From Methanothermobacter sp. CaT2 (GTDB lineage: Archaea; Methanobacteriota; Methanobacteria; Methanobacteriales; Methanothermobacteraceae), in assembly GCF_000828575.1 (NCBI RefSeq), contig NZ_AP011952.1, forward strand, positions 62,001-126,000: DNA of 64,000 nucleotides, given 5' to 3'. A program made the translations under genes and the position numbers. Under the pieces are notes generated by a model that searched no databases, was not told where the DNA came from, and saw nothing but the letters and a program-made list of their open reading frames with translations. Within the stretch, counting starts at the first letter, position 1. Each line of letters opens with the position of its first letter. Positions 40,364 through 50,677 of this stretch are shown here, piece after piece.

Positions 40364-41259
40364 TGGAGATGACAGGAACCATAAAGAAGTACTATGGGGC
40401 CCTGACGCTCCTATGCGTCCTCACAGGTCTATTGTTCCCCCAGTTTTCAGTTTTCTCAGGTTACACGCCCCTGCTTCTTGCATTGCTGGTGTTCTCCCTT
40501 GTCATTGAACACAGCCTGGAGGACTTTGGGAGGATCATACACCACCCCCAGTTCCTTGGACTGGTCTCTGTGTCCAATTTTCTGTTATACCCAATTCTGG
40601 GGTTCCTTTTTATTAAGATATTCAACTTCAGCGGTGATATGGTTGCTGGAATAATACTCCTCTCGTTTGCACCATCCCCGGTTGTCGCGGCCCTCTGGAC
40701 CGAACTATCCGGTGGTGACGGCACCCCCGCCCTTTCAGCTGCCCTTACATCCATGCTCCTATCTGTTGCAGTTTACCCCGCTGTCCTCTACCTAATGGGT
40801 GTGGCCTCACCTTCGGTGGCGTTCAGGGTATTTGAACTCCTTGTCTTCACAGTGTTCCTGCCCGCTGTGGCTGCCCTCATTCTGAGGCTTGAGGAGGAGA
40901 GGTTCATACCTGCAAGGAAGACCCTTAACTTCCTCTCGGCGATACTCGGGCTTGTTATAATCGTTGTCGCGGTTGCCCACATGTCAGGTTCAGTGAGAAA
41001 TGGTGGGGTCATGGAGATTGTCATTACGGTGTCTGTGATGCTACTTGCAGGTTTCACCTACGGCTTCATTCTCGGGAGGCTGAGAGGGGATGATGGGGCC
41101 GCATATGTTTACACGGCGGGTATGCGTGATGGTGTGATCCCTGTTGGTGTGGCCCTCACCTACTTTTCACCTGCAGTTGCACTCCCTGCCACGATTTTAC
41201 TTGTGGTGATGCCGGTATTCACTGGAATTGTTTACTATCTGGTTGGAGATGGAGAATAG
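40360..41259 (+). CDS. BASS-type (bile acid:sodium symporter-like) membrane transporter
   Basis: 299 residues with nine to ten predicted helices. [29 protein letters not shown] holds the crossed-helix region of the BASS/SBF fold and [14 protein letters not shown] a second. It overlaps glmS by four bases (ATGA), an unexpected partner. Substrate unknown; organic anions are typical. Confidence 0.72.
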   Translation: MMEMTGTIKKYYGALTLLCVLTGLLFPQFSVFSGYTPLLLALLVFSLVIEHSLEDFGRIIHHPQFLGLVSVSNFLLYPILGFLFIKIFNFSGDMVAGIILLSFAPSPVVAALWTELSGGDGTPALSAALTSMLLSVAVYPAVLYLMGVASPSVAFRVFELLVFTVFLPAVAALILRLEEERFIPARKTLNFLSAILGLVIIVVAVAHMSGSVRNGGVMEIVITVSVMLLAGFTYGFILGRLRGDDGAAYVYTAGMRDGVIPVGVALTYFSPAVALPATILLVVMPVFTGIVYYLVGDGE

Positions 41260-41285
41260 GATGGTAAACAGCCTTTAAGTAACAG

Positions 41286-42281
41286 TTATTCTTCAATTTT
41301 GGGGACCCTGACATTCCACCTCATTATAAGATACTCTTCAAGGTCGCTATCTGGAACCATCTTCACTTTTTTTCTTTTACGTATAATCTGGCCTAGGTTT
41401 CTGTAGGCATCATACTTTGCTCTGAGGATGACGAACTTTCTTCTCTTCAGATTCAGGAAAACCTGCAGGATCTCCGTGAAAATGAAAAGGGGGAAATACT
41501 TCAAGAGAAGTTTGAGGGGCATATTTTTGATGAAGGTCCATGTGTAATTTCTCCAGTTATGATAGACTGTGAAATCACTTATGAATGGGTTGGTACCACC
41601 CTTGTAGTGGTATACTATGGCCTCTGGAGTGTAACAGGAGTCCCACCCTGCATTCCTGAGTCTGAGTGCAAGATCAAAGTCCTCATAGTAGGCAAAGAAA
41701 TCCTCATCGAAATACTCGCCATCAACTTCGATATCCTCAAGGGCCTCCTTCCGGTATAAACAGGCGCCGGCACAGCACCCAAGGATTCTGCTGTGTTCAT
41801 CAAAATTTTCCACGGGTTCATAGGCGCCCCTGTTGAACCCAAGACCGTTCTTTGAGTATTCAAGGCCCGCTGAATCCATCAGATCCTTCTTCTGACCCCA
41901 TATCATCTTTGCCTGAACGCTACCTGTATTCTCACTTCTTTCGGCTTCTTTGATGAGGTTTTCTATAAAATCCGGGAGAACCACGGTGTCATTGTTGAGG
42001 CAGACTATGTACCTGCACTGGGGGTCAGCCATCGCGACCCTTATCCCCTGATTGTTTGATGCCGCAAATCCGAGATTTTTATCATTTTCAATTAAGAGGA
42101 TCTTCTGATTGATTAGATCACCAAAATTCTTCTTTATAAAATCAACGGACCCATCTGATGATCCATTATCGATGAAAATTATTCTGAAGTTATTATAAGT
42201 CTGTTTGAGGATTGATGTGAAATATCCATGGAGAAATCTGCACCCATTTAAATTCGGGGTTATTATATATGTTTCTGTCAT
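41286..42281 (-). CDS. Family 2 glycosyltransferase, rhamnosyl-type
   Basis: 331 residues. IITPNLNG, IFIDNGSSDGSVDFI, LGFAASNNQGI, LNNDTVV and the acidic DEDFFAYYEDFDLALRLR are GT2 landmarks of the WbbL/rhamnosyltransferase group. The C-terminal region has amphipathic, membrane-associating helices. AT-richer than the flanking genes and convergent with the transporter. Confidence 0.85.
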   Translation of the reverse strand: MTETYIITPNLNGCRFLHGYFTSILKQTYNNFRIIFIDNGSSDGSVDFIKKNFGDLINQKILLIENDKNLGFAASNNQGIRVAMADPQCRYIVCLNNDTVVLPDFIENLIKEAERSENTGSVQAKMIWGQKKDLMDSAGLEYSKNGLGFNRGAYEPVENFDEHSRILGCCAGACLYRKEALEDIEVDGEYFDEDFFAYYEDFDLALRLRNAGWDSCYTPEAIVYHYKGGTNPFISDFTVYHNWRNYTWTFIKNMPLKLLLKYFPLFIFTEILQVFLNLKRRKFVILRAKYDAYRNLGQIIRKRKKVKMVPDSDLEEYLIMRWNVRVPKIEE

Positions 42282-42481
42282 AGGATCACTTTTATCAAAA
42301 ATTGTATTTTTAATGAATTCAGGAATTCCAGGTCAATTCAAGGTCTTTAGTATCGAAATGTTTATTTGATTCTAGTTTTATTGATTCAAAATTACAAATA
42401 TGATTCGTTGAATTATGTATACTATCCCATATTAACAAGGTATTATAAAACCGATTCTTAAAACATATTTGAGGGGACCAA

Positions 42482-43621
42482 ATGAGAATTGCGATGGTAA
42501 TAGAGGCCTGGAAGCCTATATGTGGAGGGGGACAAGTAGTTGCCTATGAAGTCTGTAAAAGATTATCTAAAAATTACGATTGTAAGATAGACCTTTTTGT
42601 AATGAATCTCGAGGGCTACACAGGTCCAGAGGTTGAAAAAAGAAATGAAAATTTCAGGATAATCCATGTTGGTAAAAAAAAGAAATGGAAATTTAAAGAT
42701 AGATTAATCTGGCTGATTGAAGTTTTTTTTACCTTATTAAAGGAAAATAAAAAGAGTGATTATGAGATAATATATGCTCATTCAAATTTACCGGGTATTA
42801 TTGCCAAATTGACATCATTTATACTCAAAGTCCCTTCTGTCTATCATGTCCATGGGAGTGGTGTTAGGGTAATCAATGAAATGTATAATGAAACTCTTGC
42901 AGGAAAGATTATTTATTTTCTTGAAGACATCCTCCAGACGAAAATAAAATATAATCTTGAAATAACTGTTGATAGGGATTTTCTAAACTTTGAAAATGTT
43001 AATGAGCCCGTATACATCCCTAATGGGGTTGATCACTCAAATTTTAAAGCTAAAAGTAAAAAGAATAAGAAAACTTTCAATATACTCTTTGTAGGTAGAT
43101 TACATCCTCAAAAGGGACTTAAGATCCTTATAGATGCTTCCAGAGATCTTAAAAATCTTTTTGAAAAGAAAAATGTAAGGATAATTATTGTTGGTGACGG
43201 GCCTCAACGCAGTGAACTTTGTTCTATGGTTTGTGAATATGGACTTGAGGAGATTTTTGAGTTCAGGGGTGAAAAACGTGGGAGTGATCTTATAGAAGAA
43301 TATGTTAATGCTGATCTTTTTATTTTACCGTCACTCTATGAGGGTTTTCCACTTACAGTTTTAGAGGCATGGGCTGCAAAACTACCAGTTCTTGTTTCAG
43401 ATGTTGGGGATTTACCATATGTCATAAAGGACGGAGAAAATGGATTTTTATTTAAAGGCGGAAGTTCAGCTGATTTGAAAAAAAAGATCAGCAGAATACT
43501 AGAGATGGATACTTCATCGCTGTCACAGATCGCGGAAAAATCATATAGAAAACTTGTAGATGAATATACGTGGGATAAAATAGTACCAAGAATCTATGAA
43601 GAATTAAAAAGGGTCAGATGA
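42482..43621 (+). CDS. Family 4 glycosyltransferase in an AT-rich island
   Basis: 379 residues. Motifs GGGQVVAYEVCKRL, HVHGSG, FVGRLHPQKGLKILIDA, VGDGPQRSEL and LPSLYEGFPLTVLEAW mark a retaining GT4 enzyme. Codons are strongly A/T-ending and lysine-rich compared with neighbours, a sign of recent horizontal acquisition. GAGGG precedes the ATG. Divergent from the GT2 gene across 200 bp of AT-rich DNA. Confidence 0.86.
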   Translation: MRIAMVIEAWKPICGGGQVVAYEVCKRLSKNYDCKIDLFVMNLEGYTGPEVEKRNENFRIIHVGKKKKWKFKDRLIWLIEVFFTLLKENKKSDYEIIYAHSNLPGIIAKLTSFILKVPSVYHVHGSGVRVINEMYNETLAGKIIYFLEDILQTKIKYNLEITVDRDFLNFENVNEPVYIPNGVDHSNFKAKSKKNKKTFNILFVGRLHPQKGLKILIDASRDLKNLFEKKNVRIIIVGDGPQRSELCSMVCEYGLEEIFEFRGEKRGSDLIEEYVNADLFILPSLYEGFPLTVLEAWAAKLPVLVSDVGDLPYVIKDGENGFLFKGGSSADLKKKISRILEMDTSSLSQIAEKSYRKLVDEYTWDKIVPRIYEELKRVR

Positions 43622-43846
43622 TCTGATTTAAAGGAGATTTAAGAGGTTGAATCGTTTCTATCTCAAATTTTGAAAATTCAATCTGTGAAAGCGGGGATAA
43701 CTTTCATATTATTAATTATTACTCCACTGTATCCATATTACTTTTAATTTTCATGATCTTAAAGTTACGATATCACATAAATGTGAATATTGATTTAATA
43801 CTAGATACATACATATATCACTATACATGTAATTGAGGGGGATCCT

Positions 43847-46210
43847 ATGAATCCACTGGCCCTGATTTCAATCACTGCTTTTGTGACTGCAACCGTCTCT
43901 GGAATATACATCTTTGTGAAGAACCCTGAGAGCCGTTTCAACAGGACACTTCTTGCTTTTTCGGCACTCGTCGCATACCTTTCACTCACAGATTTCGGCC
44001 TTTACATCTCTGAATCCTATGGGATGGCAGCCTTCTGGGTCAGGATGGGGTTCCTCTGGCCATTCGTGGTTCCTGTGATCCTTCACATGGTAATGATATT
44101 CACAGGAAGAATGAGGAGATGGTACACTCTCACAGCACTCTACGTACCTGCATTTATATTTTCAGCCCTTGAACTAACAACCGGCCTCATAACAGCCGGC
44201 CCACTGCTTACAACATGGGGCTGGACCTTCCTATCATCCAGATCAGCAGCATATGACCTTTCAAACATCTGGGGACTCGCCGTTGGCATAATTGCACTTA
44301 TACTTGTTGTGATTCACCTCAGGTCCTCCTCACGTGAAGGGAGGACCCAGGGACTCTACCTTTTCACTGGCCTTATACTTCCCATTGTAACCGGGTTCCT
44401 CACTGATCTGGTGCTTCCATTTATGGGCATTGAGACCCCATCACTCACAAACCCTGCCGCTGCAGCTGGAGTCTCCATCATAGCCTACGGGGTGCTGAGG
44501 TTTCACATACCAGTACTCAGTCCAATAAATGCAGCGATGGACATTGTAAGGAGCATGAACAGTTTTCTCATCATGACAGACCTTGAATTCAGGATATCCT
44601 ATGTTAACCCGGCAGCCGAGAGGTTAACGGGTTTCAGTGCGGCGGAACTTCTGGGGAGGAGGATAGATGAGGTCATGGAATTTGAGGGTAAACTATCTGA
44701 AATGATGGAATCCATGGTTGAGTCAGCCCTGAAATCAGGGGATGGACTGATACCTGTTGTTGTATCCGCTGGCCACATCCATGGAGGTGGAGGTGAACAC
44801 GTCGGCCTCCTCTTCACGGGATCAGATATAAGGCCGATAAAGGAGATGGAACAAAAACTTAAAAGGAGGGAGGAACGCCTTGTGCTGCTCACAGAGCACA
44901 TGGCTGATGGCCTCGGGGAATTTGACAGGAACTTCAACTTCAGATACCTCAGCCCATCAGTGAAGAACATAACCGGTTACGGACATAGGCACCTCATCAA
45001 CAGGTCAGCCATCGAGTTCCTGGATTACGTGCACCCCGATGACCGGGAGAATGTCAGGGACCTTATCATGAGCGATGCGGAAATGCACAGGGCAACATTC
45101 AGAATAAAAAGGCCAGATGGAAGCTACAGGTGGGTGGAGTACGTTGACAGGCCCATCCGCAGAGATGGTGGTATCAGTGGCTACGTCTTCGGCCTGAGGG
45201 ATATACATGAGCATAAACTCGCAGAGGAGGCCCTCAGGGTGAGCCGGGAGAAGTTCAGGGAGCTTTTCAGGAACATGAATGCAGGGGTAATCGCTTTAGT
45301 TCCTGTTAAAGGAGGGTTCAGGGTTTTATCCATGAATCCCGCTGCTGAGGAGATGGAGGGTGTCGTCTGCGGGGACGTGAAGGGAATGGAACTTGAGAGG
45401 GCGCTTCCAGGAATCGCAGAATCCAGTATCAGAGAAGCCCTTGAAAGGGTGACTGAGAAGGATGGACCACTGCACCTCCCTGAGGTTAAACGTGGTGAGA
45501 GATGGCTTGAAGTGTACATATACAGGCTTTCAACAGGTGAGGTTGTCATAATATACTGTGATATAACCCTCAGAAAGGAGTATGAGGAGAGGCTGAGATC
45601 CTCCCTAAAGGAGAAGGAGGCGCTTCTGAGGGAGGTGCACCACAGGGTCAAGAACAACTTCCAGATAATATCCAGCCTCATAAACCTCCAGTTATCTGAA
45701 ATCCAGGATCCAGCACCCCTTCTGGACCTTCAGACCAGGGTTCAATCCATGGCCCTCGTACATGAACTCCTCTATGAATCTGAGGATATCACCAGCATTG
45801 ACATGAGGCGCTACATTGAGAGGCTCACATCATCCATCCTGGACAGCTACCATGCAGCGGGAATAGAACTCAGGATTTCGGCGAAGGATGTGACTCTCCC
45901 CATCGAGACCGCCGTACCTCTGGGACTCATAATAAATGAACTCATCACAAATTCCGTGAAACATGCATTCAGTGAGGGGGGAGAGATCACAGTGGAACTG
46001 GAATCAGAGGGTGATGATTTCATACTCACCATCTCAGATAATGGTGTGGGTTTTCCATCTGGCTTTGTACTTGAGGAGTCTGATTCACTGGGCCTGAAAC
46101 TTGTAGATGGCCTTGTGGATCAGCTGGACGGGGACCTTGAAGTGGATATGGAGGATGGAACTGAATTCAGGGTAAGATTCTCGGTTGTGCCCTACAGGCC
46201 CAGAATATAG
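43847..46210 (+). CDS. 7TM sensor histidine kinase with PAS domains
   Basis: 787 residues: an N-terminal seven-helix sensor (about 5-225), PAS domains at about 235-330, 340-460 and 465-585 (NPAAERLTGFSAAELLGRR; FRYLSPSVKNITGY), then a HisKA_2/HWE-type dimer domain with the phosphoacceptor His in EVHHRVKNNFQIISS and a GHKL ATPase (NELITNSVKHAF, DNGVGFP, GLKLVDGL). No response regulator is adjacent. Its kinase core closely resembles that of the 689-1759 kinase. Confidence 0.9.
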   Translation: MNPLALISITAFVTATVSGIYIFVKNPESRFNRTLLAFSALVAYLSLTDFGLYISESYGMAAFWVRMGFLWPFVVPVILHMVMIFTGRMRRWYTLTALYVPAFIFSALELTTGLITAGPLLTTWGWTFLSSRSAAYDLSNIWGLAVGIIALILVVIHLRSSSREGRTQGLYLFTGLILPIVTGFLTDLVLPFMGIETPSLTNPAAAAGVSIIAYGVLRFHIPVLSPINAAMDIVRSMNSFLIMTDLEFRISYVNPAAERLTGFSAAELLGRRIDEVMEFEGKLSEMMESMVESALKSGDGLIPVVVSAGHIHGGGGEHVGLLFTGSDIRPIKEMEQKLKRREERLVLLTEHMADGLGEFDRNFNFRYLSPSVKNITGYGHRHLINRSAIEFLDYVHPDDRENVRDLIMSDAEMHRATFRIKRPDGSYRWVEYVDRPIRRDGGISGYVFGLRDIHEHKLAEEALRVSREKFRELFRNMNAGVIALVPVKGGFRVLSMNPAAEEMEGVVCGDVKGMELERALPGIAESSIREALERVTEKDGPLHLPEVKRGERWLEVYIYRLSTGEVVIIYCDITLRKEYEERLRSSLKEKEALLREVHHRVKNNFQIISSLINLQLSEIQDPAPLLDLQTRVQSMALVHELLYESEDITSIDMRRYIERLTSSILDSYHAAGIELRISAKDVTLPIETAVPLGLIINELITNSVKHAFSEGGEITVELESEGDDFILTISDNGVGFPSGFVLEESDSLGLKLVDGLVDQLDGDLEVDMEDGTEFRVRFSVVPYRPRI

Positions 46211-46251
46211 GAAGGGCAAAGTTTAAGTTAAAATGCACTGGATCATTTAAC

Positions 46252-47433
46252 ATGGTACTCACACCAAGGGACGATGTTCTGGGGGCTGTTAGAAAGTACT
46301 TTGAAAGTGAGCGCCAGGATGGGATAAACAGGCGAACTGAAGCATGGCGTTCACTTTCAGATAGTTTCATAAGAACCGCTGATGGCTCCTACACCCTGGA
46401 GTCAGATTCTGGGGGGGAGGCCATGCACACCAGGAGCGGCGCCATAACAGAGTCCTTTGAAAAATTTGTAAGACCCTCGATACCACCTGATGCAGAGGAA
46501 ATCCGGGTTCTTGACCTCTGTTCTGGCCTCGGGTATAATACAGCAGCGCTCCTTGAATTCACATCTGCCGGTGAGGTTACAGTGGACATGGTGGAGGTTT
46601 CCCCTGAGACACTGGCAGCGGCCCTCATAGTCCCCTCACCAGTAAAATCCCATGAGTTTGTCAGGGCTGCCTATGAGGACCGCCTGATGGATATGGGAAT
46701 CGTCAGCGTAAGGGCATCTCCCCCACCACCCCCTGGGGTCACCCTGAGGGTTCACTGCGAGGATGCAAGGGAGACGCTCCAGAAACTTGAGGCTGAATAC
46801 TATGACGCCATCTTCCTTGACGCATTCAGTCCCGGGGTTTCACCTGAACTCTATACTGTGGAGTTTCTATCACAGATAGCCAGGGTTATAAAGCCGGATG
46901 GAGTCCTTGCAACCTACACCTCCGCGGCTCCCCTGAGATCCGCCCTCATAGAGGTGGAGTTCCATGTTGGGGCCGGCCCGGTATTTGGAAGGAAGTCGGC
47001 AGGTACACTGGCCTCAATGGATCCCTCAAAGGTTAAAGAGCCCCTGGACTGGAGGGATGAGAGGATGGTGGCCCTCAGTGATGCGGGGGTACCCTACAGG
47101 GATCCCACACTTTCTTCAGATGGTGAAACCATAATTGAGAAGCGTAGACTTGAGCGCATGGTGGTTCGTGGTGTTACAAGGATTTCATCCGCAGTTAAAA
47201 CCCCCATATACCTTGGAGTATCCGTTGAAGGGGACAGGATCGGACGCAGAGTCAGGCGGAACCTTGAGAGGATGGGCATATCCGATACGAAGGGAGGGGA
47301 GGCACTCTACATAATATGCCCCCAGATGGATGAATGTGTATGTGGCTGTGGCGAGGAAAGGGTGACAACCTCAAGGGAAAGGATACTCTCAATGAGGAGG
47401 AGACTGCTGGAAGTGGCCAGTTTCAGAGGATGA
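46252..47433 (+). CDS. MnmC-like SAM-dependent methyltransferase
   Basis: 393 residues. SAM motif VLDLCSGLGYNTAALLE and the MnmC signature DAIFLDAFSPGVSPELYTVEFL place it in the tRNA 5-methylaminomethyl-2-thiouridine methyltransferase-like family. The C-terminal tail has a cysteine cluster (CPQMDECVCGCGEE) that could bind metal. A TATA-like GTTTAAGTTAAA about 30 nt upstream suggests a leaderless mRNA. The 3' end seeds the repeat array that follows. Confidence 0.82.
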   Translation: MVLTPRDDVLGAVRKYFESERQDGINRRTEAWRSLSDSFIRTADGSYTLESDSGGEAMHTRSGAITESFEKFVRPSIPPDAEEIRVLDLCSGLGYNTAALLEFTSAGEVTVDMVEVSPETLAAALIVPSPVKSHEFVRAAYEDRLMDMGIVSVRASPPPPPGVTLRVHCEDARETLQKLEAEYYDAIFLDAFSPGVSPELYTVEFLSQIARVIKPDGVLATYTSAAPLRSALIEVEFHVGAGPVFGRKSAGTLASMDPSKVKEPLDWRDERMVALSDAGVPYRDPTLSSDGETIIEKRRLERMVVRGVTRISSAVKTPIYLGVSVEGDRIGRRVRRNLERMGISDTKGGEALYIICPQMDECVCGCGEERVTTSRERILSMRRRLLEVASFRG

Positions 47434-47630
47434 TACAGGAGAATTCAATCTGCTAGTTCATCGGTTAGTGTTCTCGTGTAAATTCATTAGAGGATTCAAT
47501 GCGTTAATATAAGAATTGATAATTGCATATTTATTAGAGGATTCACTGAGTTTAATGTTAACATTAAGGTAATTTCATATTTTTCAGAGCGGATTCGATG
47601 AGTTTAATGGTTTAATATCGGGAGGATTTC
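47425..47630. repeat. Degenerate multi-copy tandem repeat upstream of tgtA
   Basis: Three to four imperfect copies of about 47-51 bp, built around (T)TAGAGGATTC...TTTAATG...TTTCATATT. Copies begin near 47482, 47529 and 47579; a fourth, weaker copy is the end of the methyltransferase gene itself (TTTCAGAGGATGA at 47421-47433). The last copy runs directly into the tgtA start and supplies GGGAGG. Confidence 0.8.
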
Positions 47631-49568
47631 ATGTTTGAGATAAGATCAAAGGACAACCTGGGAAGAACAGGTGTCCTCAAGACAGAACACGGAGAGGTCA
47701 GGACACCGGCGCTGATGCCTGTTATACACCCAGGTAAGCAGACAATCGACGTTAAGAGGTTCGGCGCTGAGATTGTGATAACCAATGCATACATAATCTA
47801 CAGGAACCCTGAACTCAGGGACGAGGCACTGAGAAAGGGTGTCCATGGACTCATAAACTTTGATGGGCCTGTAATGACGGATTCGGGTTCATTTCAGCTC
47901 TCAGAGTACGGCGACGTTGAGGTTGAAAACCATGAAATAGTCCGCTTCCAGGATGAGATAGGCACAGACATAGGGACGTCCCTGGATATACCGACTCCGC
48001 CTGGTGTGAGCCACAGGAGGGCCCTTGAGGAGGTTGAGATCACACTTCAAAGGGCCAGGGAGTCCCTTGAGTACAGGGAGAGGATGATGCTCAATGCCGT
48101 TGTACAGGGATCAACCCACCCTGACCTCAGAAGGTACTGCGCCTCACAGCTTGCAGAGCTCCCGGTGGAGCTCCACCCCATAGGTGCCGTCGTACCTCTC
48201 ATGGAGTCCTACAGGTACAGGGAGCTGGTTGACGCTGTACTATCCTCTGTTTCAGAACTTCCACCATCAAGGCCAAGGCACCTCATGGGGGCTGGGCATC
48301 CAATGATATTTGCCCTCGCTGCCTCCATGGGATGCGACCTCTTTGATTCGGCGGCCTACATACTCTATGCAGAGGATGATCGTCTTCTGAGCACAGAGGG
48401 GACATATAAACTTGAGAACCTCCAGGAAATGCCGTGCTCATGCCGGGTATGCACGGATTATACCCCATCTGAGCTTCGCGGGATGGAGGCTGAGGATAGA
48501 AGGAACCTCATAGCTGAACACAACCTCCATGTGAGCTTTGCAGAGATAAGGAAGGTCCGCCAGGCAATTTATGATGGGAGCCTAATGGAACTTGTTGAGG
48601 AGAGATGCAGGGCACATCCAAGGCTCCTTGAGGGGTACAGGAGGATGTCATCTTACGTTGAACTCTCTGAGAGATTCGAGCCAAGGTCCAAACGCTCAGC
48701 ATTCTTCTACACTGGACCAGAGTCACTGGGGCGTGTTGAGGTTCACAGGTATCTTCAGTGGGTTAAGAAAAACCTGAAGGGAAGGATGGCCATCGTAGGC
48801 CCATCAAGGAAACCCTACTCATCCAGTTTACCCTCCAGTATCAGTGGTTTTCGCTCAATGAAGCCCCAGGTTGATGGAGAATGGAGTGTGGTGGTTGCGG
48901 ACGTCCCCTTTGGCCTCATACCCCTTGAACTTGACCAGGTCTACCCACTTGCCCAGAGCGATGCGCCGGGTATCATGGACCTGGAGGCCAGGCACTTCCT
49001 GAGGGAACTGATACTCGACCTTGAGGGGGATGTGATCATCAGTGAGGACCTCTGCAGTGAACTCGGACTTCAGCTTCCACACATCTATTCAGGGGAGGTG
49101 GAGACCTATGTTGATGACCTTGACCGCATAAGGATGATTGCAGAGTACCAGTTCGGCGAGGGGGCCGGCGATGCCCTTTTCCCTGATGATGTGAGGATTG
49201 AGAGGAGCCGTAACACAGGGAAGATAAGGCACATCTACTCAGGGGAGAAACTGATATGCACCATGAGGGCATCTGACGGCCTCTTTGTGCTCTCAGCTGA
49301 GGGTGCCAGGAGACTTCATGATGGCACAGCCTACCCCCGCTGCAGGGTGGCCGTGAATGAGGAGTCTGAACCATTTGCAAGGGAGGGCAGGAGTGTATTT
49401 GCAAAGTTTATAATTGACTGCGACAATAATATAAGGGCCGGCGATGAAGTTTTAATTGTTAATGCTCATGATGAACTTCTGGCCACAGGCAGGGCACTTC
49501 TCTGTGCCGAGGAGATGATGGACCTCAAGCATGGCCAGGCAGTGAAAACCAGGAAAGGAGGATTTTAA
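47631..49568 (+). CDS. tgtA: Archaeosine tRNA-guanine transglycosylase
   Basis: 645 residues. TGT catalytic domain with DSGSFQLSEYG and VVQGSTHPDLR; zinc site CSCRVC plus a downstream His. The C-terminal third adds the archaeal C2 and PUA domains (FAKFIIDCDNNIRAGDEVLIV). It swaps guanine 15 of the tRNA D loop for preQ0 on the way to archaeosine. GGGAGG sets the ATG. Confidence 0.96.
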   Translation: MFEIRSKDNLGRTGVLKTEHGEVRTPALMPVIHPGKQTIDVKRFGAEIVITNAYIIYRNPELRDEALRKGVHGLINFDGPVMTDSGSFQLSEYGDVEVENHEIVRFQDEIGTDIGTSLDIPTPPGVSHRRALEEVEITLQRARESLEYRERMMLNAVVQGSTHPDLRRYCASQLAELPVELHPIGAVVPLMESYRYRELVDAVLSSVSELPPSRPRHLMGAGHPMIFALAASMGCDLFDSAAYILYAEDDRLLSTEGTYKLENLQEMPCSCRVCTDYTPSELRGMEAEDRRNLIAEHNLHVSFAEIRKVRQAIYDGSLMELVEERCRAHPRLLEGYRRMSSYVELSERFEPRSKRSAFFYTGPESLGRVEVHRYLQWVKKNLKGRMAIVGPSRKPYSSSLPSSISGFRSMKPQVDGEWSVVVADVPFGLIPLELDQVYPLAQSDAPGIMDLEARHFLRELILDLEGDVIISEDLCSELGLQLPHIYSGEVETYVDDLDRIRMIAEYQFGEGAGDALFPDDVRIERSRNTGKIRHIYSGEKLICTMRASDGLFVLSAEGARRLHDGTAYPRCRVAVNEESEPFAREGRSVFAKFIIDCDNNIRAGDEVLIVNAHDELLATGRALLCAEEMMDLKHGQAVKTRKGGF

Positions 49569-49922
49569 ATGATACCGGGCATGGGAATGAACCCGAAGCA
49601 GCTGAAACAGATGCAGAGGGCCATGAAGCAGATGGGAATGGATATGAAGGACCTCCGTGGCGTTGAGGAGGTTGTGATCAAACTCAAGAAGAAGGAGATC
49701 ATAATAAAAAATCCCCGCGTGAATGTCATGGACTTCATGGGCCAGAAGACCTATCAGGTGACCGGCAAGGCCCGTGAACGTGACCTTGAAGTTGAGGTTA
49801 AGATACCCGAGGATGACATTGAACTTGTCATGAACCAGACCGGTGTAAGCCGGGAAGAAGCCACCAGGGCCCTTCAGGAAACCGGGGGTGACCTGGCAGA
49901 GGCCATTATGAGGTTGAGCTGA
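49569..49922 (+). CDS. nac: Nascent polypeptide-associated complex protein
   Basis: 117 residues: a NAC beta-barrel domain (about 35-75) and a C-terminal UBA domain (NQTGVSREEATRALQETGGDLAEAI). The homodimer binds the ribosome and shields nascent chains. It starts directly after the tgtA stop, with GGAGG inside the end of tgtA. Confidence 0.96.
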   Translation: MIPGMGMNPKQLKQMQRAMKQMGMDMKDLRGVEEVVIKLKKKEIIIKNPRVNVMDFMGQKTYQVTGKARERDLEVEVKIPEDDIELVMNQTGVSREEATRALQETGGDLAEAIMRLS

Positions 49923-50659
49923 TGGTCTTAATAGCCCATATCTCGGATCTCCATGTGGGCGCACCCAACTTCAAGGAGGACATACTCCTCGAGGCCATAA
50001 GACAGATAAATGAGCTTAAACCTGACGCAACCGTTATAACCGGTGATCTTACAGATAACGGCTACTACCTTGAATTCCTGCAGGCCGCCGAGTACCTCAG
50101 CGACCTCAAGGGGCCCCACATATTTGTTCCAGGGAACCATGATGCAAGACATGTGGGAAACGAGACCTTTGAGGATGTCTTCAGGTACAGGAAGGGGACC
50201 TTTGTTATGGATGACCTCACAATAATAGGACTTGACAGCAGTGAGCCTGACCTCGACTACGGCAAGATAGGGAGGTCCCAGCAGATCTGGATGGAGGAGG
50301 AACTTGAGAGGGCCTCAGAGAGGGGACATTTCAGGGTTATAGCCCTCCACCACCACATAATACCTGTTCCCAAGACAGGCCGTGAGAGGAACGTACTTGC
50401 AGATGCAGGGGACATACTCTATTCAATAATCAGGAAGGGCGCTGACCTTGTGATATCGGGCCACAAGCATGTCCCCCATGTCTGGAGGGTTGAGGACACT
50501 TTCTTTGTAACCGCCGGGACGGTTTCATCCCTTAAACTGAGGGGTAAAGATATTAATTCATATAATACATATTACATTACTGAGGATTCTATAAGAATAG
50601 TTCTCAACCAGGTTCAGGGAGAAAGGATTGAACTGGCATCCCACAGCCTGCGGGAATAA
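49922..50659 (+). CDS. Calcineurin-like metallophosphoesterase
   Basis: 245 residues. Metal-site blocks are ISDLHVG, TGDLTDNG, VPGNHDARH, LHHHIIP and SGHKHVPHVW. The substrate is unknown; cyclic nucleotides, nucleotides or phosphoproteins are possible. Its start overlaps the nac stop by one base (TGATG). The NYN nuclease and palm-domain genes follow in the same run. Confidence 0.88.
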   Translation: MVLIAHISDLHVGAPNFKEDILLEAIRQINELKPDATVITGDLTDNGYYLEFLQAAEYLSDLKGPHIFVPGNHDARHVGNETFEDVFRYRKGTFVMDDLTIIGLDSSEPDLDYGKIGRSQQIWMEEELERASERGHFRVIALHHHIIPVPKTGRERNVLADAGDILYSIIRKGADLVISGHKHVPHVWRVEDTFFVTAGTVSSLKLRGKDINSYNTYYITEDSIRIVLNQVQGERIELASHSLRE

Positions 50660-50677
50660 TCTCATTCAGGTGGTTAC

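Noticed and set aside
47425-47630. CRISPR array
   Set aside because: The repeats are degenerate, adjoin each other without constant-length unique spacers, number only three to four, and no cas gene is near.
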